This document shows, one piece after another, positions 34,229 through 42,185 of a stretch of DNA of 64,000 bases (positions within the stretch are counted from its first letter, which is position 1; each line of letters starts with the position of its first letter). The DNA comes from Actinomycetes bacterium (GTDB lineage Bacteria > Actinomycetota > Thermoleophilia > Solirubrobacterales > Solirubrobacteraceae), in NCBI GenBank assembly GCA_021784895.1, contig JAJYHG010000152.1, positions 1 to 64,000 on the forward strand, written 5' to 3'. The translations under genes were made by a program, and so were the position numbers. Under the pieces are notes generated by a model. That model was not told the DNA's origin. It saw only the letters and a program-made list of their open reading frames with translations, and made no database searches.

Positions 34229-35506
34229 ATGCCGCACCCCAAGCCGAGATGGCGCCCCGGTGACGATGCTCCTGTCGACATCGGCATCCGCGGTGAGAGG
34301 ATTGTGGAGGTCGCGGCGGTGATCGACCGGGGTGGTGCCAGCGAGATCGACGGAGAGGGGCGGCTGTTGACGCCGCCGTTCATCGAGAGCCACTTCCACC
34401 TGGATTCGGTGCTGAGCGCCGGCACCCCGCGCCGCAACGGCTCAGGCACGTTGCTTGAAGGCATCACGCTCTGGGGTGAGCTGCAGCCGCTGCTCACGCA
34501 GGAGGGGATGAGGGAGCGTGCGCGTGAGTATCTGCGCTGGTGCGTGGCGCAGGGCACGCTGTTTTTGCGCAGCCATGTGGACACCTGCGACCCGCGGCTG
34601 ATCGGGGTGCGCACGCTGATCGAGCTGCGCGAGGAGTTCCGCGGGCTCGTCGACATCCAGCTCGTTGCGTTTCCCCAGCACGGCCTGCTGCGCTTCCCGA
34701 ACGCGATCCGGCTGCTTGACCAGGCGCTGGACATGGGCATCGAGGTTGTCGGCGGGATTCCTCACTACGAACGCACCAGGGAGGCGGGGATCGAGAGCAT
34801 CCGGCTGCTGATGGACCGCGCGCAACGGCGCAACCTTCGTGTTGACATGCACTGCGACGAGACCGACGATCCGCTCTCGCGCTTCGCCGAGGTGCTCGCC
34901 GAGCAGACGGTCGCACGGGACATGCAGGGACGTGTTACCGGCAGCCACCTGACGTCGATGCACTCGGTCGACAACTACTACTTCGCGAAGCTGCTCGGGC
35001 TGCTGCAGGACGCCAGCCTGCAGGTGGTCGCCAATCCGCTTGTGAACCTGCTGATCCAGGGCCGCTACGACACCTACCCCAAGCGCCGGGGCCTGACCAG
35101 GGTCAAAGAGCTGATCGCTGCCGGGGTGAACGTCAGCTTCGGCTTGGACTGCGTGATGGATCCCTGGTACCCGCTCGGAACCGGAGACATGCTGGAGGTT
35201 GCCTGGATGGCGCTGCATGCCTGCCAGATGTCTGGCGTCGAGGAGATCCCACTGATGTTCGACGCGGTCACGACCGCTGCCGCACGGACGCTCGGGCTCG
35301 AGGACTACGGCCTTGAGACCGGTTGCTCGGCCGACGCCGTCCTGCTCGACGCCTCAAGCGTCGAGGACGCGCTACGCACACGCCCCAGCCGGCTCGCGGT
35401 GATCCGGCGCGGCAGGATCGTCGCACGCACAACCCCGCCGCAGCGCACCCTGCTCGCCGACGGCTTGGCGGGCCCGGTCGAGTTCCACCAGCCGGCGTTT
35501 CGCTGA
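34229..35506 (+). CDS. codA: Cytosine deaminase-like amidohydrolase
   Basis: 425 residues from the first ATG after the IS5 right end. Metal-dependent amidohydrolase features: TPPFIESHFHLDSVLSAGTP (HxH), GITLWGELQPLLTQEGMRER, LRSHVDTCDPRLIGVRTLIE, MHCDETDDPLSRFAEVLAEQ, GSHLTSMHSVDNYYFAKLL and SFGLDCVMDPWYPLGTGDML (the last metal Asp region). These match cytosine deaminase, which makes uracil and ammonia from cytosine; isoguanine deamination is an alternative. The first residues (MPHPKPRWRPGDDAPVDIGI) are atypical, the usual short first strand being absent, so the IS may have removed or replaced the start. The gene sits at the edge of the purine cluster. Confidence 0.85.
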   Translation: MPHPKPRWRPGDDAPVDIGIRGERIVEVAAVIDRGGASEIDGEGRLLTPPFIESHFHLDSVLSAGTPRRNGSGTLLEGITLWGELQPLLTQEGMRERAREYLRWCVAQGTLFLRSHVDTCDPRLIGVRTLIELREEFRGLVDIQLVAFPQHGLLRFPNAIRLLDQALDMGIEVVGGIPHYERTREAGIESIRLLMDRAQRRNLRVDMHCDETDDPLSRFAEVLAEQTVARDMQGRVTGSHLTSMHSVDNYYFAKLLGLLQDASLQVVANPLVNLLIQGRYDTYPKRRGLTRVKELIAAGVNVSFGLDCVMDPWYPLGTGDMLEVAWMALHACQMSGVEEIPLMFDAVTTAAARTLGLEDYGLETGCSADAVLLDASSVEDALRTRPSRLAVIRRGRIVARTTPPQRTLLADGLAGPVEFHQPAFR

Positions 35507-35546
35507 AGTGCAGCCTCACCGTGGCCGGCCGGCGTGCGTGCGTGGC

Positions 35547-35873
35547 TCAGCTGCCTCGGTAAGTGCTGTAGGCAAATGGGCTCAGCAGCAGCGGCACGTG
35601 ATGGTGGGCATCGGCGTCGGTAATCCGAAAAGCCACGGTAACCTCTGGGTAGAAGGCGTCTACGCCAACGGTGTCGAAGTAGCTTCCGACATCAAACCAC
35701 AGTCGCTTCACGCCGGTGCCGGGTGTGCCCAGACGAGTGATCCGGCCGTCCTCGTCGGTGTGTCCTTCGGCAGTGGCCTGCCAGTCGCCGTCCACCTCCT
35801 CAAAGAGCCTGACGTGAACACCCGCGGCGGGTCGACCGCTGATCGCGTCGAGCACGTGCGTAGAGAGGCTCAT
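35547..35873 (-). CDS. uraH: 5-hydroxyisourate hydrolase (transthyretin-like)
   Basis: 108 residues, normal length. N-terminal MSLSTHVLDAISGRPAAGVH (catalytic His in STHVLD), VGSYFDTVGVDAFYPEVTV, DAHHHVPLLLSPFAYSTYRGS; the C-terminal YRGS is the family hallmark. It hydrolyses 5-hydroxyisourate, the product of urate oxidase, to OHCU. It starts with ATGA overlapping the OHCU decarboxylase stop, so the two consecutive steps of the pathway are translationally coupled. Confidence 0.96.
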   Translation of the reverse strand: MSLSTHVLDAISGRPAAGVHVRLFEEVDGDWQATAEGHTDEDGRITRLGTPGTGVKRLWFDVGSYFDTVGVDAFYPEVTVAFRITDADAHHHVPLLLSPFAYSTYRGS

Positions 35874-36589
35874 CTCATCTCCTCAAGCAACTTCTCCAGG
35901 CGCAGGCGGTTGATTTGGGCGAGCTCCGCCAGTACGACCCCGCGCTCGGTTTGCGGATCATTGGCCAGACGGCCCAGGCAGATCTCGAGCAACTCTCTAG
36001 CGGTGCGGCCCGTGGCACAAACCAGGTAGATGTGCCCGAAGCGGCGCTCGTAAGCGGTGTTGGCGGCTGCCAGCTGGGCCTTCAGGTCAATGCCGGCCTC
36101 GGCGACCAGCGCCTGCTCGCCACGCACCCACGCCGCCGCGGCGGCGTGGGCGGCGTCGGTGGCTGCGTAGGCAGAGTCGGCGGCGGGGGTGGCGGGGGTG
36201 GCGGGGGTGGCGGGGGTGGCCGACGCGGTGTCGGCGGCGTCCGCGATATCGCCGATGCGCGGGTGGCCTGCCAGCGCCTGGGCGAGTCCGTTGTCATTCA
36301 GGGCGGCGGTCAGCCGGTCGGACGCTTCCAGCAGCGCTCGTCGGGATGCGTACGGCCGCCCAGCGAGGATCCCCGCAACCCAGCTCCCGGAAGCGCAACA
36401 GCGATGCAATGCGAGCCGCAGATCGCCCTCGGCGTCGTCATTGAACGCATGCGGGCCCGTGGTGATAGCGCTAGCGGGCAACATCAACTCGCTCGCGGCA
36501 GCAGCAAGGGGCACGTGGGTGAGTAACTGCGATGTACTCCGCCTCATCGACGACAACCCCGCGACGACGACGCGGGCTCGCTTCCGCAT
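35870..36589 (-). CDS. uraD: OHCU decarboxylase with Thr-Pro-Ala linker
   Basis: 239 residues, longer than usual (~165-175). Family motifs: HRCCASGSWVAGILAGRPYA, LAQALAGHPRIGDIA (catalytic His), and RFGHIYLVCATGRTARELLE near the C-terminus. It turns 2-oxo-4-hydroxy-4-carboxy-5-ureidoimidazoline into S-allantoin. Between HPRIGD and the next conserved part lies an unusual Ala/Thr/Pro-rich linker (ATP units) encoded by a 9-base tandem repeat. The start may be the later ATG at 36547 (MRRSTSQLLTHVPLAAAAS). It is followed by and overlapping uraH. Confidence 0.92.
   Translation of the reverse strand: MRKRARVVVAGLSSMRRSTSQLLTHVPLAAAASELMLPASAITTGPHAFNDDAEGDLRLALHRCCASGSWVAGILAGRPYASRRALLEASDRLTAALNDNGLAQALAGHPRIGDIADAADTASATPATPATPATPAADSAYAATDAAHAAAAAWVRGEQALVAEAGIDLKAQLAAANTAYERRFGHIYLVCATGRTARELLEICLGRLANDPQTERGVVLAELAQINRLRLEKLLEEMR
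36182..36217. repeat. Nine-base tandem repeat, four units
   Basis: Unit GGCGGGGGT repeated four times perfectly. It lies inside uraD and codes, on the minus strand, for the Thr-Pro-Ala linker. Unit length keeps the frame, so copy-number changes would vary only linker length. Confidence 0.85.
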
Positions 36590-36614
36590 CGTGGGTTAGC
36601 ATTTTCATTATTGC

Positions 36615-36643
36615 AGCCTAGGCCACTACTCCCAAGCTGTCAA
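36615..36643 (-). promoter_or_regulatory. Possible promoter for uraD-uraH
   Basis: Minus strand: exact TTGACA (36638-36643), a 17-base spacer, then weak TAGGCT (36615-36620). It lies 26 bases before the longer uraD start. Confidence 0.4.
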
Positions 36644-36717
36644 ACGAGACTGACGGGTCCTCCTTCAGCAACGACAAACCGCCAGACAACAGCTGCGCCG
36701 CTCAGATAGGCCACCGG

Positions 36718-37518
36718 TCAGGCAGGCTGCAGCTCCGCGGTTGCACGGCTGGTGCCGGCGGCCTCGAGTTCCGCGCCGATCCGGCGGGCAGCGTCGGCAA
36801 GAACCGGCACGGCACGCATGACCACTTCATCTGACACCCGTGGCAGCGGTCCCGAGATCGAGAGTGCCATCGGGCGCGGCGCCGGTTGCACCGCGACCGC
36901 CACGCAGCGCACGCCCAGCTCGTGCTCGCCGTCGTCGATCGCGTATCCACGCTGGCGCACCTGATCGAGGTCGGCGATCAGCCGCTCCGGCGTCGTGAGC
37001 GTGTGCTCGGTGCGCCGCGGCATACCGGTCCGGCCCAGCAGCCCGCGGACGGCGTCCTCCGGCATGTGGGCGAGGATCGCCTTGCCCACTGCGGTGCTGT
37101 GCGGCTTGACGCGGCCACCGACCTCGGTGAACATGCGCATGAAGTTCTGGGACGGCTGCAGCTGGGCGACGTAGACAACCTCATCCCCGTCCAGGACTGC
37201 GAGGTTGACAGACTCGCCGAGCAGGTCTACCACCTGCGACATTTGCGGGTGCGCGAGCGTTGCCAGACGCTTGGTACTCGTGTCGACCAGGCGCATCAGC
37301 CGCGGGCCGAGCGAGTACTGACGCGACGGCTCTTGGCGCACGTAGCCGAGTCCGACGAGCGTTCGGATCAGGCGGTGGATCGTGGGCGGCGGCAGCTGTG
37401 TCCTGGTGGCGAGCTGAGACAAGCTGATCTCGCCACCAGCGTCAGCCATGGCCTCGAGCAGGCCGAAAGCCCTACTGAGCGACTGAACCCCGTTTTTTCC
37501 GGAGCTTCCAGTTGCCAT
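36718..37518 (-). CDS. IclR-family transcriptional regulator of the purine cluster
   Basis: 266 residues. Winged helix at residues ~10-70: LSRAFGLLEAMADAGGEISL, SQLATRTQLPPPTIHRLIRT, LVGLGYVRQEPSRQYSLGPR. The C-terminal effector domain has VAQLQPSQNFMRMFTEVGGR, LHSTAVGKAILAHMPEDAV-type sequence (KPHSTAVGKAILAHMPEDAV) and YAIDDGEHELGVRCVAVAV. Ribosome site GGAGGG precedes the ATG. IclR proteins such as AllR control allantoin and glyoxylate genes elsewhere; location between uraD-uraH and the guaD-xdh operon makes it the likely regulator of this cluster. Two palindromes upstream may be its own operators. Confidence 0.93.
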   Translation of the reverse strand: MATGSSGKNGVQSLSRAFGLLEAMADAGGEISLSQLATRTQLPPPTIHRLIRTLVGLGYVRQEPSRQYSLGPRLMRLVDTSTKRLATLAHPQMSQVVDLLGESVNLAVLDGDEVVYVAQLQPSQNFMRMFTEVGGRVKPHSTAVGKAILAHMPEDAVRGLLGRTGMPRRTEHTLTTPERLIADLDQVRQRGYAIDDGEHELGVRCVAVAVQPAPRPMALSISGPLPRVSDEVVMRAVPVLADAARRIGAELEAAGTSRATAELQPA

Positions 37519-37555
37519 TTCAGCCCTCCAGGCACCGTTGCGCAGTCGACTGACG

Positions 37556-37591
37556 ATTCGTTGAACGATATTAGCATTCCACGATACGGCA
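37556..37591. promoter_or_regulatory. Two candidate operator palindromes upstream of the IclR gene
   Basis: ATTCGTTGAACGATA (37556-37570; TTCGTT-G-AACGA inverted repeat) and TTCCACGATACGGCA (37577-37591). The latter resembles the reverse complement of 53110-53124 before the permease gene. Autoregulation is inferred. Confidence 0.4.
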
Positions 37592-37595
37592 GCGG

Positions 37596-38894
37596 CTAGG
37601 CGGCTACTGCCGTAGCCTTCACGGGCACACCGCCCACCCAGGCGCCGGCAATGTCGGTGCTGGTCGCTAGCGCAAAGGTACGCGCCAGCGCCTGCTCAGC
37701 CGTGTCGGCATGGCGCAGACAGGAGTCGAGCGGACTGCCCAGTGCGGGGCGTAGCCAGATCGCATCGAACCGCTTGCCGACGCTCAGATCGCCTATCTCA
37801 GCACCAAGACCAAGCGCCCGCGCGCCCGCGTTCGTCGCCAGGTACAGGAGCATTGCGGCGTCCAGCGTGACGCCATCGTCACCCCGCAGGCGCTGCATGA
37901 AGTACGCCTGTAGAGCCTCCTTGAACATCGAGTAGCCGGTGCCGCCGCCGACATCAGTGCCGAGCGCCACTGGTACGTGATGGTAAAGATGGCGGTCGAG
38001 GGGGAACATCCCGCTGCCGAGCGACGCATTGCTTGAAGGACAGTGGGCGATAGCGGCGCCGCTGGCGCCCAGACGCTCGAGCTCCCGGTCGCGGGGATGG
38101 ACGTTGTGGGCCAGAACAGTCCGTCGGCCTACTAGACCATGCCGGTCGTAGCTATCAACGTAGTCGCATCCGAACAGGCGCCGTACGGTCGCGATCTCAG
38201 CCGGATTCTCATTCACGTGGGAGGTCACGAAACTCCCTGGGACAGCTGCCTGCAGCGCCGCGCACGCGGTCAGCAGCTCGTCGCTGCAGGAGAGCGCGAA
38301 ACGTGGAGTCACGGCATAGCGGCTGAGCCCTCGGCCATGCCAGCGCTGCGCCAACGCAAGTCCCTCATCGTAGGCCCGCTGCGCCGAGGTGTGCAGCTCG
38401 GAGCGCAGGCCGCGGTCGCTCACCACCAGCCCACAGGTAACCCGGAGGCCACGGTCCTCGGCTGCGGCAAACAGCAGCTCGACCGCGTACGCAAAGTGCG
38501 CCCCAAACACCAGCGCGGTGGTCGTGCCGGCGTCAGCAAGCCCGGCCACGAACTCGCAGGCGACCGCCTGCGCGTAACCGGCATCGGCCATCCGCGCCTC
38601 TTCCGGGAGCGCACAGCGATCCAGCCACTCGAGCAGCGGCATGCCGAGACCACCGATGATGCGTGCTTGCGGGAAGTGCACGTGGCAGTCGACAAACCCT
38701 GGCAGCAGCAGGCCTTCGCCCAGCCGGCACGGCCGCGCTTGCGGGTAGCGCGCGCACACCTGCCCGAACGCGCCGCGCTCGACGATGACGCCATCATCGC
38801 CGACCACGATGCCCACGTCCTGCTCGGCGCGCAAACGGCCTCCGCGGAAGGGGTCTTCAGGAACGTCCGCAACATCAGCGCGAAAGACGATCAC
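37596..38894 (-). CDS. guaD: Guanine deaminase
   Basis: 432 residues, typical. LPGFVDCHVHFPQARIIGGL (HxH metal site), LEWLDRCALPEEARMAD, FVTSHVNENPAEIATVRRLF, IAHCPSSNASLGSGMFPLDR and VALGTDVGGGTGYSMFKEAL are guanine deaminase signatures. It converts guanine to xanthine, feeding the xanthine dehydrogenase encoded just upstream. Start is GTG overlapping the XdhC gene stop (GTGA), placing it last in the xdh operon. Confidence 0.94.
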   Translation of the reverse strand: MIVFRADVADVPEDPFRGGRLRAEQDVGIVVGDDGVIVERGAFGQVCARYPQARPCRLGEGLLLPGFVDCHVHFPQARIIGGLGMPLLEWLDRCALPEEARMADAGYAQAVACEFVAGLADAGTTTALVFGAHFAYAVELLFAAAEDRGLRVTCGLVVSDRGLRSELHTSAQRAYDEGLALAQRWHGRGLSRYAVTPRFALSCSDELLTACAALQAAVPGSFVTSHVNENPAEIATVRRLFGCDYVDSYDRHGLVGRRTVLAHNVHPRDRELERLGASGAAIAHCPSSNASLGSGMFPLDRHLYHHVPVALGTDVGGGTGYSMFKEALQAYFMQRLRGDDGVTLDAAMLLYLATNAGARALGLGAEIGDLSVGKRFDAIWLRPALGSPLDSCLRHADTAEQALARTFALATSTDIAGAWVGGVPVKATAVAA

Positions 38895-39715
38895 GTCGGC
38901 CCGCCTTCGCGCTCGAGCGTGATCAGCAGATCGGCGGCAACGCTGACGGCGATCGTCGCCGGATCCTTGCCCGTGATCTCAGGCAGCCCGATCGGTGTCT
39001 TGATCCGCGCGATTGCCGCGGCGTCGTGTCCCGCCTCGTGCGCGAGCCGCTTGCGGAAGCGGGCCCACTTGGCTGACGAGCCGATCAGGCCGATTGAGCC
39101 CAGATCCGCACGCCGCAGCGCCGCGTCACAAAGCGCCAGATCCTCCTCGTGATCGTGCGTCATGACCAGCACGTGGGCGCCTGCCGGCAGCTCGGCAACG
39201 ATGGATTCCGGCAGGATCGTGACGCGGTGCAGGTGTACCGACGCCGCGGCGCCGGCCAGCACCGCGAGACGCTCGCTGATCAGCATCTCGGGCCGCGTGT
39301 CGATCAGGTGCAGATCCAGATCCAGGCGCCCAAGAATCCGTGCAAGCTCGAGGCCGATGTGGCCAACGCCGAAGATCGCCACGGCTGGCGGCGGCCGAAG
39401 CGGGTCGAGCAGCAACGTCACCTTACCTCCGCAGCACTGCGCACCAAACGCCGGGGAGACGCGGCCTGAGAGTTCGCAGCTGACAAGCTCGGGCGCCGCA
39501 AGCCCCGCGGCGAGCTGAGCCCGAGCTCGCTCGATCGCGACCGCCTCGACATTGCCGCCACCGATCGACCCCCAGCTCGAAGTCATGCTCACGGCCATCT
39601 TGGCGCCCGCGCGCCGCGGCGCATGGCCACGTACGCCAGCGAGTGTTACAAGCACGACGGGTTGGCGCTCGGCGCGCAGTCGCCTTATCGCCTCTAGCCA
39701 CGAGCCATCAGACAT
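38891..39715 (-). CDS. xdhC: Xanthine dehydrogenase accessory protein XdhC
   Basis: 274 residues from the ATG at 39715. N-terminal LVTLAGVRGHAPRRAGAKMA with GSIGGGNVEAVAIERARAQL, the CCGG Cys pair in FGAQCCGGKVTLLLDPL, then a Rossmann domain VAIFGVGHIGLELARILGRL and VMTHDHEEDLALCDAALRR. XdhC binds the molybdenum cofactor and mediates its sulfuration and insertion into XdhB. The gene overlaps xdhB by 8 bases and guaD by 4. Confidence 0.94.
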   Translation of the reverse strand: MSDGSWLEAIRRLRAERQPVVLVTLAGVRGHAPRRAGAKMAVSMTSSWGSIGGGNVEAVAIERARAQLAAGLAAPELVSCELSGRVSPAFGAQCCGGKVTLLLDPLRPPPAVAIFGVGHIGLELARILGRLDLDLHLIDTRPEMLISERLAVLAGAAASVHLHRVTILPESIVAELPAGAHVLVMTHDHEEDLALCDAALRRADLGSIGLIGSSAKWARFRKRLAHEAGHDAAAIARIKTPIGLPEITGKDPATIAVSVAADLLITLEREGGPT

Positions 39716-42185
39716 GCAGCGGTTGCTTCGGGCGGTCGCCGACGGGTGCTGGGCGGACCACCGCACCATCGACCGGGGTGCGCCCGTGTCCCGCCCACGT
39801 GCCCGCACCGTCGCAAGGCGCGCTCGCGTCCTGCAGCGCCCAGAAGACAGCCTCTGGCGTCGCGGGGCTGGGCAAATTTACACTGCTGCCAGACGGGCCG
39901 AAGGCGGCAACCGCCTGTCGCAGCGCCTCGCGTACCGACAGGGCAAGCATCAAAGGCGGCTCGCCGACCGCCTTGGAGCCGTAGACGACACCCGCCTCGT
40001 GCGCATTTTCGAGCAGGGTTACGTTGAATATCTCTGGCATCTCAGAGAAGCTGGGCAGCTTGTAAGTGCTCGCGGCCTGGGTGAGCAGACGACCGCCACC
40101 TTCACCTGTGGAGCAGTCCCAGCGAAGGTCCTCGAGCGTCAGCCATCCAGCCCCCTGCACGAATCCGCCCTCGATCTGACCGAGGTCAATCAGCGGCGAG
40201 AGGCTGTCACCCACGTCGTGCACAATGTCCACGCGCAGGATCCGGTAAGCACCGGTGAACGCGTCGACCTCCACCTCAGTCGCCGCCGCGCCGTAGGCGA
40301 AGTACTTGAACGGGCTGCCGCGCATCGCGCTCGAATCCCAGTGCAGGCCGGCAGTGCGGTAGAAGCCTGCCGCGGAGAGCTGGACGCGCTGCAGATATGC
40401 CGCCTGTACCAGCTCCTGCCAGGCAATACCGTCGCCGGGTCGCGCGCCCAGCGCTCGCGCGACACCGTCGGTGATGAGCACGTCTCGAGGGCTGACGCCG
40501 AGCATGCCGCCGGCGACCGTGAGGAGCCGTTCCCTGATCTGCTCGCAGGCATCCTTGACAGCCCCTCCATTGAGATCCGCGCCAGAGCTCGCGGCTGTGG
40601 CTGAGGTGTTGGGCACTTTGTCGGTGCGCGTTGGCGCCAGGCGCACCTTGTCGAGTGGCACGCCGAGCGCCGTCGCAGCCACCTGCAGCATCTTGGTGTG
40701 CAGGCCTTGCCCCATCTCCGTACCGCCATGGTTGACCAGCACAGAGCCATCCTTGTAGACGAGCACGAGCGCGCCCGCCTGATTGAACGGCGTCATGTTG
40801 AAAGAGATCCCGAACTTGACCGGAGTGATGGCCAAGCCTCGCTTGCGATGGGGATGTTCCGCGTTGAACCGCTCGAGCTCATCCGCGCGGGAGGCTGTCT
40901 TGCCTCTGGTGATGGTCTCCGACCAGACGGCTGCCAGGCGCACTGGGTGGCGAACCGGCTGTCCGTACGGGGTGCTCTGGCCCGCGCGGTAGAAGTTGCG
41001 CTCGCGCAGCGCGATCGGATCGATGCCGAGCAGTGGCGCGCACCGGCCCAAGATGTCCTCGATCACGAGCATCCCCTGCGGTCCGCCGAAGCCGCGAAAG
41101 GCTGTGTTCGACACTTTGTTTGTCTTGGCGATGCGGCCCTTCACGCGCACGTTGGGGATCCAGTACGCGTTATCGACGTGGCACAACGCCCGCGCAAGCA
41201 CTGGTTCGGATAGGTCGAGGCTCCAGCCGCCGTCCGCGGTGAGCACCGCGTCCAGTGCCAGCAGATGCCCATCGGCATCAAACCCCACGCGCCAGGTCGC
41301 GTGGAAGCCGTGGCGCTTGCCGGTCATAGTCATGTCCTGCTGGCGGCTGAGACGCACGCGCACCGGGCGGCGAGTGAGCGCGGCACCCAAGGCGGCCACC
41401 GCTGCATAGCCGTGCGGCTGCATCTCCTTGCCACCAAAGCCGCCCCCCATCCGCAGACACTCCACCGTAACCTCGGAGCTGGCACGCGCCAGCACGTGTG
41501 CGACGATCTCCTGCGTCTCGCTGGGGTGCTGTGTGCTCGACTGGACGAACACCTGGCCGTTCTCGTCGATATGGGCCAGCGCTGCGTGGGTCTCCAGATA
41601 GAAATGCTCCTGTCCTGAGAACTCGAGCTCACCGCTGAAGGCGTGCCGTGCCTGTTGGAGCGCCTGCTCGACATCCCCGCAGGCAACGATCGGCCGCGCG
41701 CCCTGGAAGCTGGCCGCCTCGATCGCCTGCGCCACCGTCAGGATTGCCGGCAAAGGCTCAGCCTCAACTGCGACCGCTGCCGCGCCGCGCCGCGCGGCCT
41801 CGAGCGTCTCGGCGAGTACCCAGCAGACGGGATGCCCGTAGAACATGATCTCTGGCGGAAACAACGGCTCGTCGTGCTTGACGCCAGCATCGTTGATGCC
41901 GGGAACGTCGTCGGCTGTGAGGACACGGACGACACCGGGCACCGCCAACGCTGGCGCGCTGTTGATGGCTATGACGCGCGCGTGGGCGTGCGTCGTCTGC
42001 ACGGGAAAGGCGTGCAACAGATCCTTGGTCCGGTAGCTGATGTCATCCGTGTAGAGCGCTGTGCCGGTGACGTGCAGGGCAGCACTCTCGTGCGGGATCG
42101 GCACGCCTACGGCCGCGCTCTCCGGACGTGTTGCCAGGTCGTGAATCGCGATCACCCTTTCGCTGTATGCATCAACACGAGTCAC
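39708..42185 (-). CDS. xdhB: Xanthine dehydrogenase molybdopterin-binding subunit
   Basis: 825 residues from a GTG at 42185 (MTRVDAYSERVIAIHDLATR), overlapping xdhA by 14 bases; the open frame continues upstream but that part is xdhA in another frame. Signatures: HVTGTALYTDDISYRTKDLL, AGQEHFYLE-type segment (SGQEHFYLETHAALAHIDEN), LRMGGGFGGKEMQPHGYAAV, AFRGFGGPQGMLVIEDILGR (Arg-Gly-Phe-Gly-Gly active-site loop), HGGTEMGQGLHTKMLQVAAT and the catalytic Glu in SKAVGEPPLMLALSV. It oxidises hypoxanthine and xanthine to urate. The final ~40 residues beyond the conserved end are Pro/Gly-rich and non-conserved. Confidence 0.95.
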   Translation of the reverse strand: MTRVDAYSERVIAIHDLATRPESAAVGVPIPHESAALHVTGTALYTDDISYRTKDLLHAFPVQTTHAHARVIAINSAPALAVPGVVRVLTADDVPGINDAGVKHDEPLFPPEIMFYGHPVCWVLAETLEAARRGAAAVAVEAEPLPAILTVAQAIEAASFQGARPIVACGDVEQALQQARHAFSGELEFSGQEHFYLETHAALAHIDENGQVFVQSSTQHPSETQEIVAHVLARASSEVTVECLRMGGGFGGKEMQPHGYAAVAALGAALTRRPVRVRLSRQQDMTMTGKRHGFHATWRVGFDADGHLLALDAVLTADGGWSLDLSEPVLARALCHVDNAYWIPNVRVKGRIAKTNKVSNTAFRGFGGPQGMLVIEDILGRCAPLLGIDPIALRERNFYRAGQSTPYGQPVRHPVRLAAVWSETITRGKTASRADELERFNAEHPHRKRGLAITPVKFGISFNMTPFNQAGALVLVYKDGSVLVNHGGTEMGQGLHTKMLQVAATALGVPLDKVRLAPTRTDKVPNTSATAASSGADLNGGAVKDACEQIRERLLTVAGGMLGVSPRDVLITDGVARALGARPGDGIAWQELVQAAYLQRVQLSAAGFYRTAGLHWDSSAMRGSPFKYFAYGAAATEVEVDAFTGAYRILRVDIVHDVGDSLSPLIDLGQIEGGFVQGAGWLTLEDLRWDCSTGEGGGRLLTQAASTYKLPSFSEMPEIFNVTLLENAHEAGVVYGSKAVGEPPLMLALSVREALRQAVAAFGPSGSSVNLPSPATPEAVFWALQDASAPCDGAGTWAGHGRTPVDGAVVRPAPVGDRPKQPLHV

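Noticed and set aside
33824-35506. 560-residue frame apparently fusing transposase and deaminase
   Set aside because: The first ~135 codons are the IS5 transposase in a shifted frame; the terminal repeat separates it from codA.
35915-36526. Gly-rich plus-strand frame inside uraD
   Set aside because: It is the antisense of the tandem repeat and of a well-supported enzyme gene.
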